Shown here piece by piece: positions 58,001-64,000 of a DNA stretch of 64,000 nucleotides. The stretch is from assembly GCF_963678635.1 (NCBI RefSeq), contig NC_087064.1, positions 78,780,512 to 78,844,511 of the forward strand. Direction: 5' to 3'. The position numbers and the translations under genes are program-made. The DNA is from Symsagittifera roscoffensis. Its lineage: Eukaryota; Xenacoelomorpha; Acoela; Convolutidae. The notes under the pieces were generated by a model, which searched no databases, had not been told where the DNA came from, and was given only the letters and a program-made list of their open reading frames with translations. Every line of letters starts with the position of its first letter. Within the stretch, counting starts at the first letter, position 1.

Positions 58001-58519
58001 TGGTTGATAAAACGCTAATTTTCCAAACCATCAAGTTCAACTTTAATCTATTATATATCTAAGTGCGGGCTGCTTCACTATCTCACCATAATGAAGTTTT
58101 TTCAACGTATTGTTTTAGCATATTAAACAATAATTTTTCTGGTTTTTACAACTTGCTTAACCCGGAAGCCCTATCGCACGCTATTGAACTATTGTGTAGG
58201 CTTGTCAGAAGTTAGCGGGAAAAAATGTAATAGCATGAATTCTGATTATTAAATTTGTCGAACATTTGGCAGTTTGAAGCAAATACTCTCTTTGTGTAGA
58301 CAAGAAGAAGAAATCAAGTCAGCGACACGTGAGTGGGGCTGCTTCTTCCTCGTCATTGCTCCCTTCTCCGCTGCAGGAACATGTCCATGCTCCTCCCCTC
58401 TACTCCTCTGCTGTGGGGGGCATGACTGGTATTGGGTCGTGGATGCACTTGTCCCCCACTCAGCTGTGGAGACAGATCAAGACAGATTTGAAGGACTACT
58501 TTTACTTCCAACTCAGGGG
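12985..58519 (+). CDS. CLUH: CLUH/clueless (clustered mitochondria protein) homologue, exons 1-11, 3' partial
   Basis: Clu-family proteins are cytosolic RNA-binding proteins that bind mRNAs of nuclear-encoded mitochondrial proteins and keep mitochondria from clustering (Drosophila clueless, yeast Clu1). Eleven exons on the + strand follow the family order. They cover the CLU N-terminal domain (exons 2-4), the linker and GSKIP-like region (exon 5), the CLU domain (exons 6-7), and the segment leading to the TPR repeats (exons 9-11). Every splice phase agrees across joins and no internal stop arises, so the gene looks intact. The window encodes about 1,083 residues; human CLUH is about 1,300 in total, so low-complexity insertions lengthen this protein (ends of exons 7, 8 and 10). 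The C-terminal TPR repeats are missing and should lie to the right. Start chosen at the ATG in caaaATGG, the first in frame. Confidence 0.95.
13248..13363 (+). CDS. CLUH: CLUH exon 2
   Basis: Acceptor tttttttacag, donor CAG|GTTTGT; enters in phase 1, leaves in phase 0. The end reads FAVKVVPIAGDAFDIQ, matching the first strands of the CLU N-terminal ubiquitin-like domain. Intron 1 is only 193 bp. Confidence 0.85.
13384..13584. mobile_element. Foldback MITE-like element, ~80-bp arms
   Basis: Arms 13384-13460 and 13504-13584 are reverse complements with few mismatches, with ends CAGTATTTAGACAA. The motif appears twice per arm (outer and inner). It lies 20 bp inside intron 2, close to the exon 2 donor. 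No target-site duplication was recognised. Confidence 0.8.
13749..14133. mobile_element. Probable non-autonomous DNA transposon with 11-bp flanking direct repeat
   Basis: GTTGCAACCGG occurs exactly at 13749-13759 and 14123-14133. Inside it the ends are loosely inverted (cggggctaggg versus cggtcccc), and an inner pair ttttttagcggac / gtccgctaaaaga at about 13,784 and 14,058 is also inverted. This fits a TIR element flanked by a target-site duplication of about 8 bp or more. Confidence 0.5.
14638..14892 (+). mobile_element. LINE reverse-transcriptase fragment (+ strand)
   Basis: The forward reading gives NYCLISLLVCLSKVLE, like the N-Y-R-P-I-S-L-L motif, then after a frame change GFTTYKSTMIQMNLYL and ALYLDFEKAYDKVP, the typical block with the first catalytic Asp of non-LTR retrotransposons. 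It stops at TGA immediately after KVP, where a minus-strand SINE begins. Degraded, not functional. Confidence 0.75.
14890..15004 (-). repeat. tRNA-derived SINE, minus strand
   Basis: Read on the minus strand it begins ggccgtggccaaatgg (box A-like) and continues to gcattcgaatccc (box B-like), 70 bp in total. It then has a tail containing cccagtgtcatctgcct. The same tail follows the box B at 41,892 on the + strand, showing a family of at least two copies. Confidence 0.65.
16239..16645. mobile_element. hAT-like MITE with 8-bp target-site duplication
   Basis: Terminal inverted repeat CAGGGTTGGGAA at 16239-16250 and its exact complement at 16634-16645. The flanks are ttgaggat (16231-16238) and ttaaggat (16646-16653), an 8-bp duplication with one mismatch, as expected of hAT superfamily elements. 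The 407-bp body has no transposase. Confidence 0.85.
17132..17303 (+). CDS. CLUH: CLUH exon 3
   Basis: Acceptor gtgttag, donor GTCAGT; phase 0 in, phase 1 out. Encodes the strongly conserved QELHQVLMDREE, TCFSLHLNG and DNFSELKS segments of the CLU N-terminal domain. Confidence 0.95.
17304..20274 (+). other. CLUH intron 3
   Basis: T-rich. Contains a tRNA-like box B at about 18,966 (ggttcgaatcc), two copies of the short GCGAAGC hairpin repeat (19,339 and 19,682), and a possible inverted pair near 17,658 and 17,930. No exon seen. Confidence 0.7.
20275..20433 (+). CDS. CLUH: CLUH exon 4
   Basis: Acceptor tgtttag joins G|AG to restore Glu and gives EPYSVREARVHVRHVRDL, a hallmark stretch of Clu proteins. 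The following ~35 residues are lineage-specific. The donor is probably GTCAGT at 20434 (phase 1); the GTACTT four bases later would give a different phase and fits the next exon less well. Confidence 0.9.
22466..22540 (+). repeat. tRNA-like SINE segment
   Basis: acttagccttgtggtaacg (box A-like) and ggttcgaatctg (box B-like) at tRNA spacing. A second copy at 25,448-25,512 arises from the tandem duplication. Confidence 0.55.
23065..23165 (+). repeat. tRNA-like SINE segment, second family
   Basis: Begins ttccgtagctcgatggttcag and contains catgcttgagatgacaa and gagttcgattccagttgag. Copy at 26,045-26,145 from the duplication; related sequences containing tgcttgaga and a box B occur at 39,136-39,180 and 61,310-61,335. 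Confidence 0.5.
24181..25165 (-). mobile_element. LINE remnant: endonuclease end to RT (duplication copy 1)
   Basis: Read on the minus strand from the right: a DHFPVVL-like endonuclease end (matching SDHFPV), a RNKIKNMITKRKKLY-like linker, then ITLVNQSLKPGVSECQVLPL and EGSKPEENNYRQIF (the RT start), QFGFRKKHQIIDAMA, and FIDSKEAFNTFDQEVLLKKI with the first catalytic region. This order is characteristic of non-LTR retrotransposons. Frames are broken and the later RT blocks are absent. Confidence 0.75.
25235..27815. repeat. ~3-kb tandem duplication, copy 2 with ~384-bp deletion
   Basis: Second copy, lacking the equivalent of about 23,939-24,322. The deletion breakpoints share ttcttg (23,933 and 24,317), and copy 2 keeps one ttcttg at 26,910. 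After 27,815 sequence diverges from copy 1. Confidence 0.9.
26915..27800 (-). mobile_element. LINE remnant (duplication copy 2), truncated
   Basis: Same features as the copy at 24,181-25,165: DHFPVVL, the RNKIKNMITKRKKLY linker and the RT start with EGSKAEENNYRQIF. It is cut by the 384-bp deletion just after QFGF. Not functional. Confidence 0.75.
28480..29010 (-). mobile_element. Possible LINE ORF1-like coding remnant, minus strand
   Basis: Minus-strand reading gives protein-like stretches KIRIVVIEADAR, KVFNALQLIEENVSSNVKSI and MSGYFAFAKWKTYKVTGLY, interrupted by stops. It lies upstream, in LINE orientation, of the RT remnant at 26,915-27,800, which would suit an ORF1. I do not recognise the product. 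Confidence 0.3.
30206..30689 (+). CDS. CLUH: CLUH exon 5
   Basis: Acceptor gctgtttcag at 30,205 restores phase 1 from exon 4; an upstream ctttag at 30,186 is the alternative but gives the wrong phase. The first ~65 residues are Ser/Gln-rich and not conserved. Then come LSELSMSHWNPVP, GDLLYLKVKTLEG, CTRGFYLNRITDAHF and LSFKKNFPLAQKKR, all matching the family. Leaves in phase 2 at GTGAGA. Confidence 0.95.
31195..32065 (-). mobile_element. CR1/L2-like LINE remnant with FYADD motif and (CAT)n tail
   Basis: Minus strand: NVFPSVFKHRVIRPLLKHR, SSYRLITNLSAISKITEKL, FQSAYREG, then VSLDFSAAFDTINHSLL, EVPQG (followed by a stop codon, then VLGPIF) and AYQFYADDSQLF. These are the ordered reverse-transcriptase motifs including the catalytic F-x-A-D-D. 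Only about 200 bp separate the YADD from the 3' end, so the C-terminus is deleted. The 3' end reads (ATC)n, seen on + as atgatgatg at 31,199-31,225. Stops and frame changes show it is dead. Confidence 0.85.
33795..33865 (+). repeat. tRNA-like SINE segment
   Basis: Contains ttggcctggagttgaca (box A-like) and ggggttcaacgcccgcc (box B-like). Preceded by a segment (ttgcgagagcaagtg) shared with 49,350-49,380 and 49,890, which suggests a common SINE or composite repeat. Confidence 0.45.
35547..36121 (+). CDS. CLUH: CLUH exon 6 (CLU domain, first half)
   Basis: Acceptor tatgtttag, phase 2, restores the conserved KKRV at the junction. Contains RLGYEEHILGQTRDWNEE, RERAMYKTYSDF, VDGNMMPINP, NNIFFSLGFDVKEHY and YTLGTAIVDYRGYRV, which define the CLU domain. 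Donor G|GTGAGC in phase 1. The exon is richer in G+C than the flanking introns. Confidence 0.97.
36122..37653 (+). other. CLUH intron 6
   Basis: T-rich. Two direct repeats ending in ggtaaaaaaaaatcggataaaac lie at about 37,055-37,124 and 37,185-37,244. A 38-bp tandem duplication containing aaacatacatagaatgt is at 37,391-37,460. A hairpin-repeat copy is at 37,005-37,035. Confidence 0.6.
37654..38187 (+). CDS. CLUH: CLUH exon 7 (CLU domain, second half)
   Basis: Acceptor ttttgttgcag. Begins GVLDKEQEESVVHGSIDFG and contains ECKGIIGNDGRHYLLDLLR followed by FPPDVNFMP, the signature end of the CLU domain, then HKLPQLRSELVEAFVDSRYL. The last ~25 residues are Asn/Ser/Thr-rich. Leaves in phase 1 at GTCAGT. 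Confidence 0.97.
38389..38762 (+). CDS. CLUH: CLUH exon 8 (acidic/Ser-rich insertion and FNLDAFSPN)
   Basis: Acceptor ttgtgtag restores Asp across the junction in phase 1; intron 7 is only 201 bp. Most of the exon is Ser/Glu/Lys-rich and looks disordered. It ends with SFNLDAFSPN, matching the family's F-N-P-D-V-F-x-P motif. Donor AAC|GTAACT, phase 0. Confidence 0.9.
38763..41101 (+). other. CLUH intron 8
   Basis: T-rich. Holds a tRNA-like box B (ggtcgaatccggcc) near 39,166, and copies of the ~400-bp dispersed repeat at about 39,336-39,680 and 40,570-40,790. The remaining ~0.9 kb (39,700-40,560) has no feature I support. Confidence 0.6.
41102..41235 (+). CDS. CLUH: CLUH exon 9
   Basis: Acceptor gtgttag, phase 0. 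Encodes RVVIKDACKFLLNF and IPSFVKDCMQDI, corresponding to the family segment that precedes the R-G-I-N motif. Donor GTCAGT, phase 2. The ATG-initiated ORF at 41095 in another frame is a shadow of this exon. Confidence 0.93.
41865..42005 (+). repeat. tRNA-derived SINE copy
   Basis: gcaggctcgaatccgac (box B-like) near 41,890, followed by gagtcccagtgtcatctgcc and ttcttaaggtgggacc. The tail matches the minus-strand SINE at 14,890-15,004. Confidence 0.6.
42181..42250 (+). repeat. tRNA-like sequence (best-preserved SINE head or tRNA pseudogene)
   Basis: tccgtggctgagtggttagc is an excellent box A, and aggttcgaatct an excellent box B, at normal tRNA spacing. A 3-4 bp anticodon stem can form, but the T-stem and acceptor stem pair poorly, so I do not call a functional tRNA. 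Confidence 0.6.
43024..43317. mobile_element. Long foldback (palindromic) element, ~125-bp arms
   Basis: Left arm 43024-43147 and right arm 43188-43317 are near-perfect reverse complements, starting gcaagagtaataaggg and ending with its complement. The spacer is about 40 bp. Arms include ctccacagcagaaaaaca and gtgtcgtttattcggca. No open frame and no clear target-site duplication; consistent with a MITE or foldback element. Confidence 0.9.
44485..45390. repeat. ~450-bp tandem duplication carrying the hairpin and dispersed repeat
   Basis: 44,485-44,938 and 44,939-45,390 align nearly end to end (offset about 454). Both contain gggctagcttgccaag, the GCGAAG hairpin with cgcttcgcctctatctgc, and gtagtgaagactcttata. 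The two 60-110-codon ORFs here are repeats, not genes. Confidence 0.85.
46764..46810. repeat. Short perfect hairpin
   Basis: Perfectly inverted arms ttttttttcaaacgg and ccgtttgaaaaaaaa around an 8-bp taattatt loop, located right after a tRNA-like box B (tttcgaatcatgacc). Confidence 0.7.
47377..47450 (+). repeat. tRNA-like SINE segment
   Basis: ttggcctagaggtaacgccg is a box A-like start and gggtttcgtgtctcggcc a degraded box B. A related piece (ttgaggtaacgcggttgcc, ttcgcaccctaaggtct) is at 49,425-49,480. Confidence 0.45.
48561..48970 (+). CDS. CLUH: CLUH exon 10
   Basis: Acceptor gagttgtttcag, phase 2. Contains VPVDSMQLTDALHSRGINMR, LLCRSAKHVFKRYMQ and FLNCLVGAYKEP, all family hallmarks, then an Asn/Gln/Lys-rich stretch. 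The donor is AAAAAAA|GTAACA at 48,971 in phase 1. The ORF runs on to 49,026 but that part is intronic. Confidence 0.93.
51772..52089. mobile_element. Foldback element with ~145-bp arms next to the satellite
   Basis: Ends are caaagttactatttt and its complement aaaatagttactttg with one mismatch. The arms (51,772-51,920 and about 51,945-52,089) are imperfect reverse complements throughout, including tatgtctttgctgc and tgtctggcat. It ends about 45 bp before the first satellite unit. Confidence 0.75.
52135..55980. repeat. Satellite array: 14 units of ~276 bp with higher-order structure
   Basis: The core ccgcaggatgatcatgtta recurs at 52195, 52471, 52747, 53021, 53297, 53574, 53851, 54127, 54404, 54681, 54957, 55231, 55509 and 55787 (spacing 274-278). 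The first and last units are the most diverged. Each unit holds a variable T-run, ttcggcagaaacttt, and a doubled tatctgcgtacatt. The ORFs in it (70-77 codons) are repeats, not genes. Confidence 0.97.
58300..58519 (+). CDS. CLUH: CLUH exon 11 (last in window)
   Basis: Acceptor ctctctttgtgtag at 58,299 gives phase 1 and an initial Lys-rich stretch (KKKKSSQRHVSG) that parallels the Lys/Ser-rich linker of the family. It ends with LSPTQLWRQIKTDLKDYFYF, matching the conserved segment before the TPR repeats. Donor GG|GTGAGT, phase 2. I found no further CLUH exon up to 64,000. Confidence 0.9.
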
Positions 58520-61500
58520 GTGAGTGTTTAGTAAACACAGAAAAGATATGTTGGTTGAATACGTGAGCGAGAAATGAGAAATTAAAACGAAAGGGAGATA
58601 GAGTGAGAGGAAGAGGCAGAGGGGAGGAGGAGGGAAAATACTTTATTACATTCAAAACAGCGTTGTTTTCAAATTAGTTGTTTTCTAGAGAGACGAATCA
58701 ATATGTGATTAAGAATGAGGTAATTTAATGAACCCGCAATTATGCCTTTGTTAATGAACCCGCAATTTAACTACAGCAACAAGTATATCCATCAATTTTC
58801 AACGAAAATTGTGCATTCAATAACGAATTTAAATGCAAGTAGTTTGGCGAGCGCAAATGTATCAGCTTTTACTTTCCCACATTCGAATATTTGCTCACGA
58901 GTCATTTTTGTGTGATAAAAGAATGGGTTTTACACGAGCTGACCCCTGTACTCTACATGGCTCCTTTTTTCAACATAAGCCGCGAATATGAATGCTACTT
59001 TTGCTGGCACTTTTTAGCAAGAGGCTGAATTGGCTATTTAATAATGCGTTTTAATAATATGCATTTGATTACTATTAAGTCAACATAATTGATGTTTTTT
59101 TTAAATGAAATGAAGAAAGCTATTTGATGAATTGATGAAAGCCGTTTCTTTCATACAACAGTACAATTAAGCACGTAGCATTGAGATAGGCACTTAGCAT
59201 AGTGGTGAGGCGTATACTTTGTGATAGTCAAATCGTGTAATCGATTCACTGCCTGTTTATAGTGTGAGATCGAGCTATCACTTGACCTCTAGATTCAGGT
59301 TTACCTCAGCCTGACTGATTTCGGTTGCACTAGCGGTACGTACAAATTCGGAAATGCGGAAAATTCTAGGCGCAAAAAAAACGACCTGAAGTCGCACAAA
59401 AAGATCTTCGCTCAACAAAATAACTCAGTTTGGTATGTAGGTAAATAAGAGAAACGTGCTATGCTTAGGCAGGTTGGATAGCCTTTTATAGATCCACTGT
59501 GAATCGCAGAAGTACAATTTTTATAATATAAACTCCTTTTCAGAAATTTTCCAACTTCGTAATTTTCGAGAAAGTTTTGAAATGCAGATTATGTACACAA
59601 CTTGGCTTCTTACTTTCCATTTTATCACATGCAAAGTTAGTGTGGTTGGCTTTAGTTTTTTACGCTCCAAAATTTTATCTGCTAATTTTTAGTGTTTTTG
59701 TTTCAGGAACAGTCTTCAAGTTTAATCAAACTCAATTTTGACTATTTTGCGGTTTGATTTTTGATTTCCTTTTAAATTCACTTCATTTCCTTTGTTAAAA
59801 GGAAGGCAAACTCCATTATCGAACAGCAAAAAATAAAGGTCACGAAAAACGTGATCGATTTCTAGTTTTGAAAGTTCATTTGGTTTTCAGATTTTCCAGC
59901 GCAATAAAAAGTTTGTTCCAGTTTTTCTTCAAGTTGGTTAAAATTGGGTGTTGTCAAATAATCCGACTTTTCAAATAATGAAAAAAAACTTTTAACTTAT
60001 AATCGTATAAGCCGAAGATCTTATAACGTATAATCGTATATTTTTATTTTCGTATAAAAACTTATAATGGTACAATTTGAGATCGAAATCCTTACTCAAT
60101 TATAGCGAATTTTTCTGCAGAAGCAGCTACTACTTAAGTTTTTGTAAGAGAAAGGTTATGTTTGTAGGAAAATTCCAAAATCTTAGAAATTATCACTTTT
60201 ATGTGGAGAAAGAACAGGTTATGGACAAAGTCCAGTTTTCAGTATTTGGCATTTCGTCCCGTATCAGTTTAACATTCAATTTTTGACTTTTCTCGAAAAT
60301 TAATCTCCGAGAGAAAAACAAATCTGAGATTTTGGATTTAATCGAAACTGCAGATTGATTGATTGCCTTCTGCATAAGCGTCTACACCCTCTATTATCAC
60401 ACAGAAAGCTTTGATTCTCGGAAATGTCAAATTTTTGATAAGTTGACCGTTTTTTGTACTTTTCTCGCTAACTATCCTGCCAAATCTGATATCATATTTT
60501 AATCGAAACAACAGGTTGCTGAAAGCCTACCTTTATAGCTGGCTGTGCCCACTTTGTTTCAGAATTTTTGAAACGTTGACAATTTTTTGGAACCTTTTTG
60601 ACTTCACGCGAAAAATACCGTGACAGTTTTCAGGTCGTGTTCAATCGAGAAAACCGGTTTTGGAAATATATTCTCTGCTTAAGCAGCCACAACCTGCCTT
60701 GCGTAGAATAAAGTTATGGATATTGGAAAGTCTTTTTACCGTTATTTTTTTTTAGAACTTTGACCGTTTTTTGGAAGTTTTTTTATTATTCTTAAAATCA
60801 AATCTGAGATGAAAAGTTTAAATGAGGAACCGGTTGCGATAGTTGTTCCTACAGAAACGGCGACTTCTTAGTTTTCCGTAAGAGAAACGTGAACTTCTTG
60901 GGAAAATTGATTATCTCAAGATTTTTTACTCTAAGATTTTGGGCAAAGTCCTATTTTTGAAATCACATTTTTTGTGCCGCATTAGTATAGAAAATTCATT
61001 CAATATCAAACGCATACTTCCAGCTTTAGCTGCGCCTGTAGTTTTTTTTTAATCCAGACATATGAGAATTTTGGTTGACCTAGTTTTTTTCATTATTTGT
61101 TTCTTCTATGCTTGCGTTGTATCGCAAGTGTTACGAAGCTCCGCTTTGCCTCTTTGTGTAAAATTGTAGAATTTTGGTTTGATTTTTGATGATGGTTTTT
61201 CGGCTTCATGGTTGTCTGTCGAATTAAGTTTTCGTCAGTTTAGTTTCGTAACTGTGCATACCACATTAGCACCCGTGGATCCTATGTTCACAGTGGTAAC
61301 AATCTTGCTTGAGATGGCAAAGGCCTGGAGTTCCATGCAAAGATGACAAAGGCCTGAAGTTTTTACGAGTTGAAAATTTTTTTTCTTTATCAGACAATCG
61401 TCTTTCTACTTAATTTTTTTGCTCTAGTTTCCATAGAACGGACGGATTTTTGGAGCAGTTCGGGTTTTCGAAAGCTTTTTTGCGAATTTTAGCATTTTTT

Positions 61501-62035
61501 TATCTAAACATGAGCCCTCATTTATTATTGGTTTTCAAGGTATGGCGTTTTTTATGATGCAAAAGTCTCAATCGAAAAAGCTAATAAATCTCCCGAAATT
61601 ACCAACCCAATGACGGGGACTTATCAGGTTTAACTCGGCATGCTCGCCTCAAGTCTGAAATTCTCAACTCTATAGTACGGCGTTGTCAAGGTAGAGTTAT
61701 TCTCAGGAGGCTTATATCTGGCCTTCAAATATGACTGCTCGGCGCCTGAGATATAGTTTTTGAGATATGGTTTTTTCTTAATTTTCAAAACTTTCGAAAA
61801 TTTAAGTGAAAAAACATAATTCTCAAAATTTATAATTTCGGTCGTTTGTTGGGCTGATATCAGGGTACTGTCAGTAGTTGCAGATATGACCTACATGCAT
61901 ATGATTTCTCAGTCTCTTTAAGTGTTCTCGATATTTCCAAAGTTTCTAAAGATGTTTCTTTGGCGGGGTCTGTTAAGTTACTCTCCGGGGTTGCAGTCCT
62001 CCAAAATTGACTGCTCAGATCATGTCAGTCGTCTG
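58520..62035 (+). other. Start of CLUH intron 11
   Basis: No further CLUH exon found. Contains a purine-rich tract at 58,560-58,635, a short direct repeat (aatgaacccgcaatt) near 58,728 and 58,753, a tRNA-His-like remnant at 59,192, a dispersed repeat copy at 59,695 and a hairpin repeat at 61,125. Confidence 0.6.
59192..59262 (+). repeat. tRNA-His-like remnant
   Basis: cttagcatagtggtgagg is a box A-like start. A 7-base loop ttgtgat would put GTG at the anticodon positions, flanked by a 3-bp stem, and atcgattcactgcc is a degraded box B. The stems are too poor for a functional tRNA. Confidence 0.35.
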
Positions 62036-63770
62036 GGATCCAACCAGCCATCCATCAATCCGATTCGTTTGGCCATTAATTCTTACATCCATCGATCTTT
62101 CCAACAAGATATTCATCTATCCATCTAGACATTAATCCATCTAGCTATCCTTTCATCTAGCCTTCCATCCATTAAGCAATCCAACTGATCCATCTAGTCA
62201 TCCATCGATATTGTCTTTCATACATCGATCCATCCAACTAGTCATCCGACAACCAGCCATCAAGCTAATTATTCATAAATCAGCTCATTCATTTAGCCAT
62301 CCATGCATCCAAAAAGCCAGCCATCCATCCATTCAAGTCATTAAATAGTCAAATGATCCATCCATTTATTGATTCTTCTATCAATTCAAATAGCCATTTT
62401 TCCATTCATCAAGCCATTCATCTATCCAACTAGTCATCCATCCATCCAACCAGTCATTTTATTCAATCATCCATTCATTCGTTAAGTTAACCAGCCAACG
62501 ATCTATCAAGCCTCTTATTCATCAAGCCATCCATCCCTCAATTTAGCCATCCATCCATCGATCAATCCAGCTCTCAATCCATCCAATCCATTCAACGAAC
62601 AAGCCATCCATCAAATTATTAATATATAATGCCATCCATCTATCCATCACGTCATTCAACCAGCTGTCCACTCATCAAGCAATCCATTCAGTCAGATAAC
62701 TAACAAGTCCATCCATCTGGCCATCCTTGCTAACAAGTCAATCATCCAGTCGTCGGCATATCAAGCTATCCAACTAACTATCCATCTATCCATCAATCCT
62801 TTCAGCCCTGCATCAATCCCGCCATCTAAGCATCACCCATTCATTTATACATTTAACCAGGCCTTCATATCATTAAGTCATCTATCTTTTCATCTAGCCA
62901 TCCAGCCAATGGTATATCTAGACATCCAACCAACCAATCATCTATGTAACCAGTCATCCATCCACCCAAGCAGTCATCCATAAATTCAGCATTCAAGCCA
63001 TCCATTACTTGAATCAGCCATCCATCCAACCAGTCATTTGGCCATCCATTTGTTCATCTATCCAAGCACCCATGCATTCATTGATCCCTCCGCTCGTCTC
63101 GATACTCATATGCATCCATTCAACGGGCCGTCAACTAAACCACCATCAATCTAGCCATCGATTGATCCGTCCAACAAACCATCCAACAGTCTAGCCATAT
63201 AACTATTCATAGCTCATTCATCTGCCACCCATTAATCTGGCCGTCCATTCATCCATTCTGCCTTCCATGCAACCAGCTATCTATCTACCATTCTAGCCCT
63301 CCGCCCAGCCTGCCATCTATCTGTTCATCCAGCGATCCACCCATCTAAGGCAGCCATCTGCAATTGGGCAATCCATCCGGCATCCCACCAGTCATCTATC
63401 ATCGATCCAGTCGTTCCTCCATCTCGCTATCCGCCATACAGTCGGCCGTCCATCTAAATTTTGAGTGACCCATCTCTCCAACCATCAATCGATCTAAACA
63501 CATCCATCTAACCATTTAACCAACCAATCAACCCGGCATCTGGTTAATTCAGCCATGCTCTCATCAACACAGGCATCTATCAAAACCGTTATCCATCATG
63601 CCACCCATACACCCATCCAGTCAATCCTTCGATCCATCCATCATTCAAGCCATCCATCCGTCCACCCAACCAGCCGTCTAGCCATCCATCTAAACTGTCA
63701 TCCATGCTTCCATCCATATCAGCTATCCATCCAGCCATCTGTACAAACAGCTAACCAGACATACATCCAA
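62036..63770. repeat. Degenerate ATCC tetranucleotide array
   Basis: About 1.7 kb of imperfect catccatccatc repeats with interspersed aaccagcc, aagcc and tagcc variants. It starts sharply after gtctgggatccaaccag and ends near 63,770, after which T-rich sequence resumes. ORFs inside it are Ser/Ile/His/Pro-rich products of the repeat. Confidence 0.95.
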
Positions 63771-64000
63771 ACTCTTTTTCTGTTAAAGATAAACGTTGCC
63801 ATTTTTCAGGCGCAGATTTAGCTGCAGTGGGCCTGCTAGTTTTCCTTGCATTTCGAAGGTGCATATTTTAACAATTTTTCCCCGTTTTCCATCCTTGGGT
63901 TTATTGACACTTTCCTAGACTACTTGTTGGCTTTTTTCTTATTTAAATTCCTTTTGATTCATTGCTCGAACAGTGTAGTTATTTTTCAGTGCCAATATTT

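Larger units (their letters stand above)
48971..58299 (+). other. CLUH intron 10 with satellite array
   Basis: 9.3-kb T-rich intron. It holds tRNA-like pieces at 49,425, dispersed repeat copies at about 50,797-51,080, 51,234-51,600 and 57,400-57,680, a foldback element at 51,772-52,089, and a ~3.8-kb satellite array. 56,000-57,390 and 57,700-58,290 have no feature I can support. Confidence 0.75.
32699..59960. repeat. Dispersed ~300-400-bp repeat family, about 11 copies (span of family, not continuous)
   Basis: Shared order of motifs: gtgaagactcttatatagg, a T-run, caggaaaaagtcttaaaat, aaaaggaaggcaaactc, atcgaacagcaaaaa, gtcacgaaaaacgtgatcga, tttcccagcggaataaa, ttacctattgat, and atcataaattgttcttgaa. 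Copies at about 32699-33135, 39336-39680, 40570-40790, 43512-43810, 44716-44945, 45174-45520, 45970-46270, 50797-51080, 51234-51600, 57400-57680 and 59695-59960, all in the same orientation. I do not recognise the family. Confidence 0.8.
19339..61160. repeat. Short hairpin repeat family GCGAAGCTCCGCTTCGC (span of family, not continuous)
   Basis: A ~35-bp motif, tatcgcaagtggtgcgaag followed by ctccgcttcgcctctgtgt, with a self-complementary core. Copies at about 19339, 19682, 23588, 26570, 32191, 35090, 37010, 44608, 45058, 46405, 48005, 48236 and 61125, all on the + strand, usually preceded by T-rich sequence. At 44,608 and 45,058 it precedes the ~400-bp dispersed repeat, so both may belong to one larger element. 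Confidence 0.8.

Noticed and set aside
62036-63821. Ser/His/Pro-rich ORFs that look like repetitive proteins
   Set aside because: They are translations of the ATCC array.

Overview
The window is eukaryotic and almost certainly from an invertebrate animal. It holds most of one intron-rich, conserved animal gene on the + strand, the homologue of CLUH/clueless. Its introns are AT-rich and packed with LINE, tRNA-SINE, MITE and satellite sequence. I cannot name the species from the sequence.

Bases 1 to about 9,410 form a separate block. It is clearly richer in G+C than the rest, is densely coding on the + strand without evident introns, and matches no family I recognise with confidence. Its first part has a weak SGNH/GDSL-hydrolase-like motif. 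Its centre is an exact head-to-tail triplication of a 1,233-bp unit (4152-7850), a multiple of three, so the reading frame passes through all copies. From about 2,430 to 8,984 one reading frame is used throughout, broken only by widely spaced stop codons. This is the best candidate for an undescribed element. It could be a decayed or recoded long-ORF element, or a compact polycistronic one. Its left end lies outside the window.

Bases 9,411-12,984 are noncoding as far as I can tell: an AT-rich tail, a fragment with higher G+C near 10.1-10.6 kb, and a degenerate AATATC hexanucleotide array at 11.39-11.85 kb.

Bases 12,985-58,519 carry the first 11 coding exons of the CLUH homologue. All 11 splice phases agree and together they encode about 1,083 residues. 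The N-terminal domain, the CLU domain and the region leading to the TPR repeats are present. The TPR-encoding exons must lie beyond the right edge. Introns range from about 190 bp to 9.8 kb and hold degraded LINE reverse-transcriptase sequence on both strands, tRNA-derived SINE pieces, several foldback elements (one hAT-like MITE has an 8-bp target-site duplication), a ~3-kb tandem duplication (22.26-27.8 kb), families of short hairpin and ~400-bp dispersed repeats, and a 14-unit, ~276-bp satellite (52.1-56.0 kb) with higher-order structure.

Bases 58,520-64,000 are the start of the next CLUH intron. They hold a dispersed-repeat copy, a tRNA-His-like remnant and a 1.7-kb degenerate ATCC tetranucleotide array (62.0-63.8 kb).
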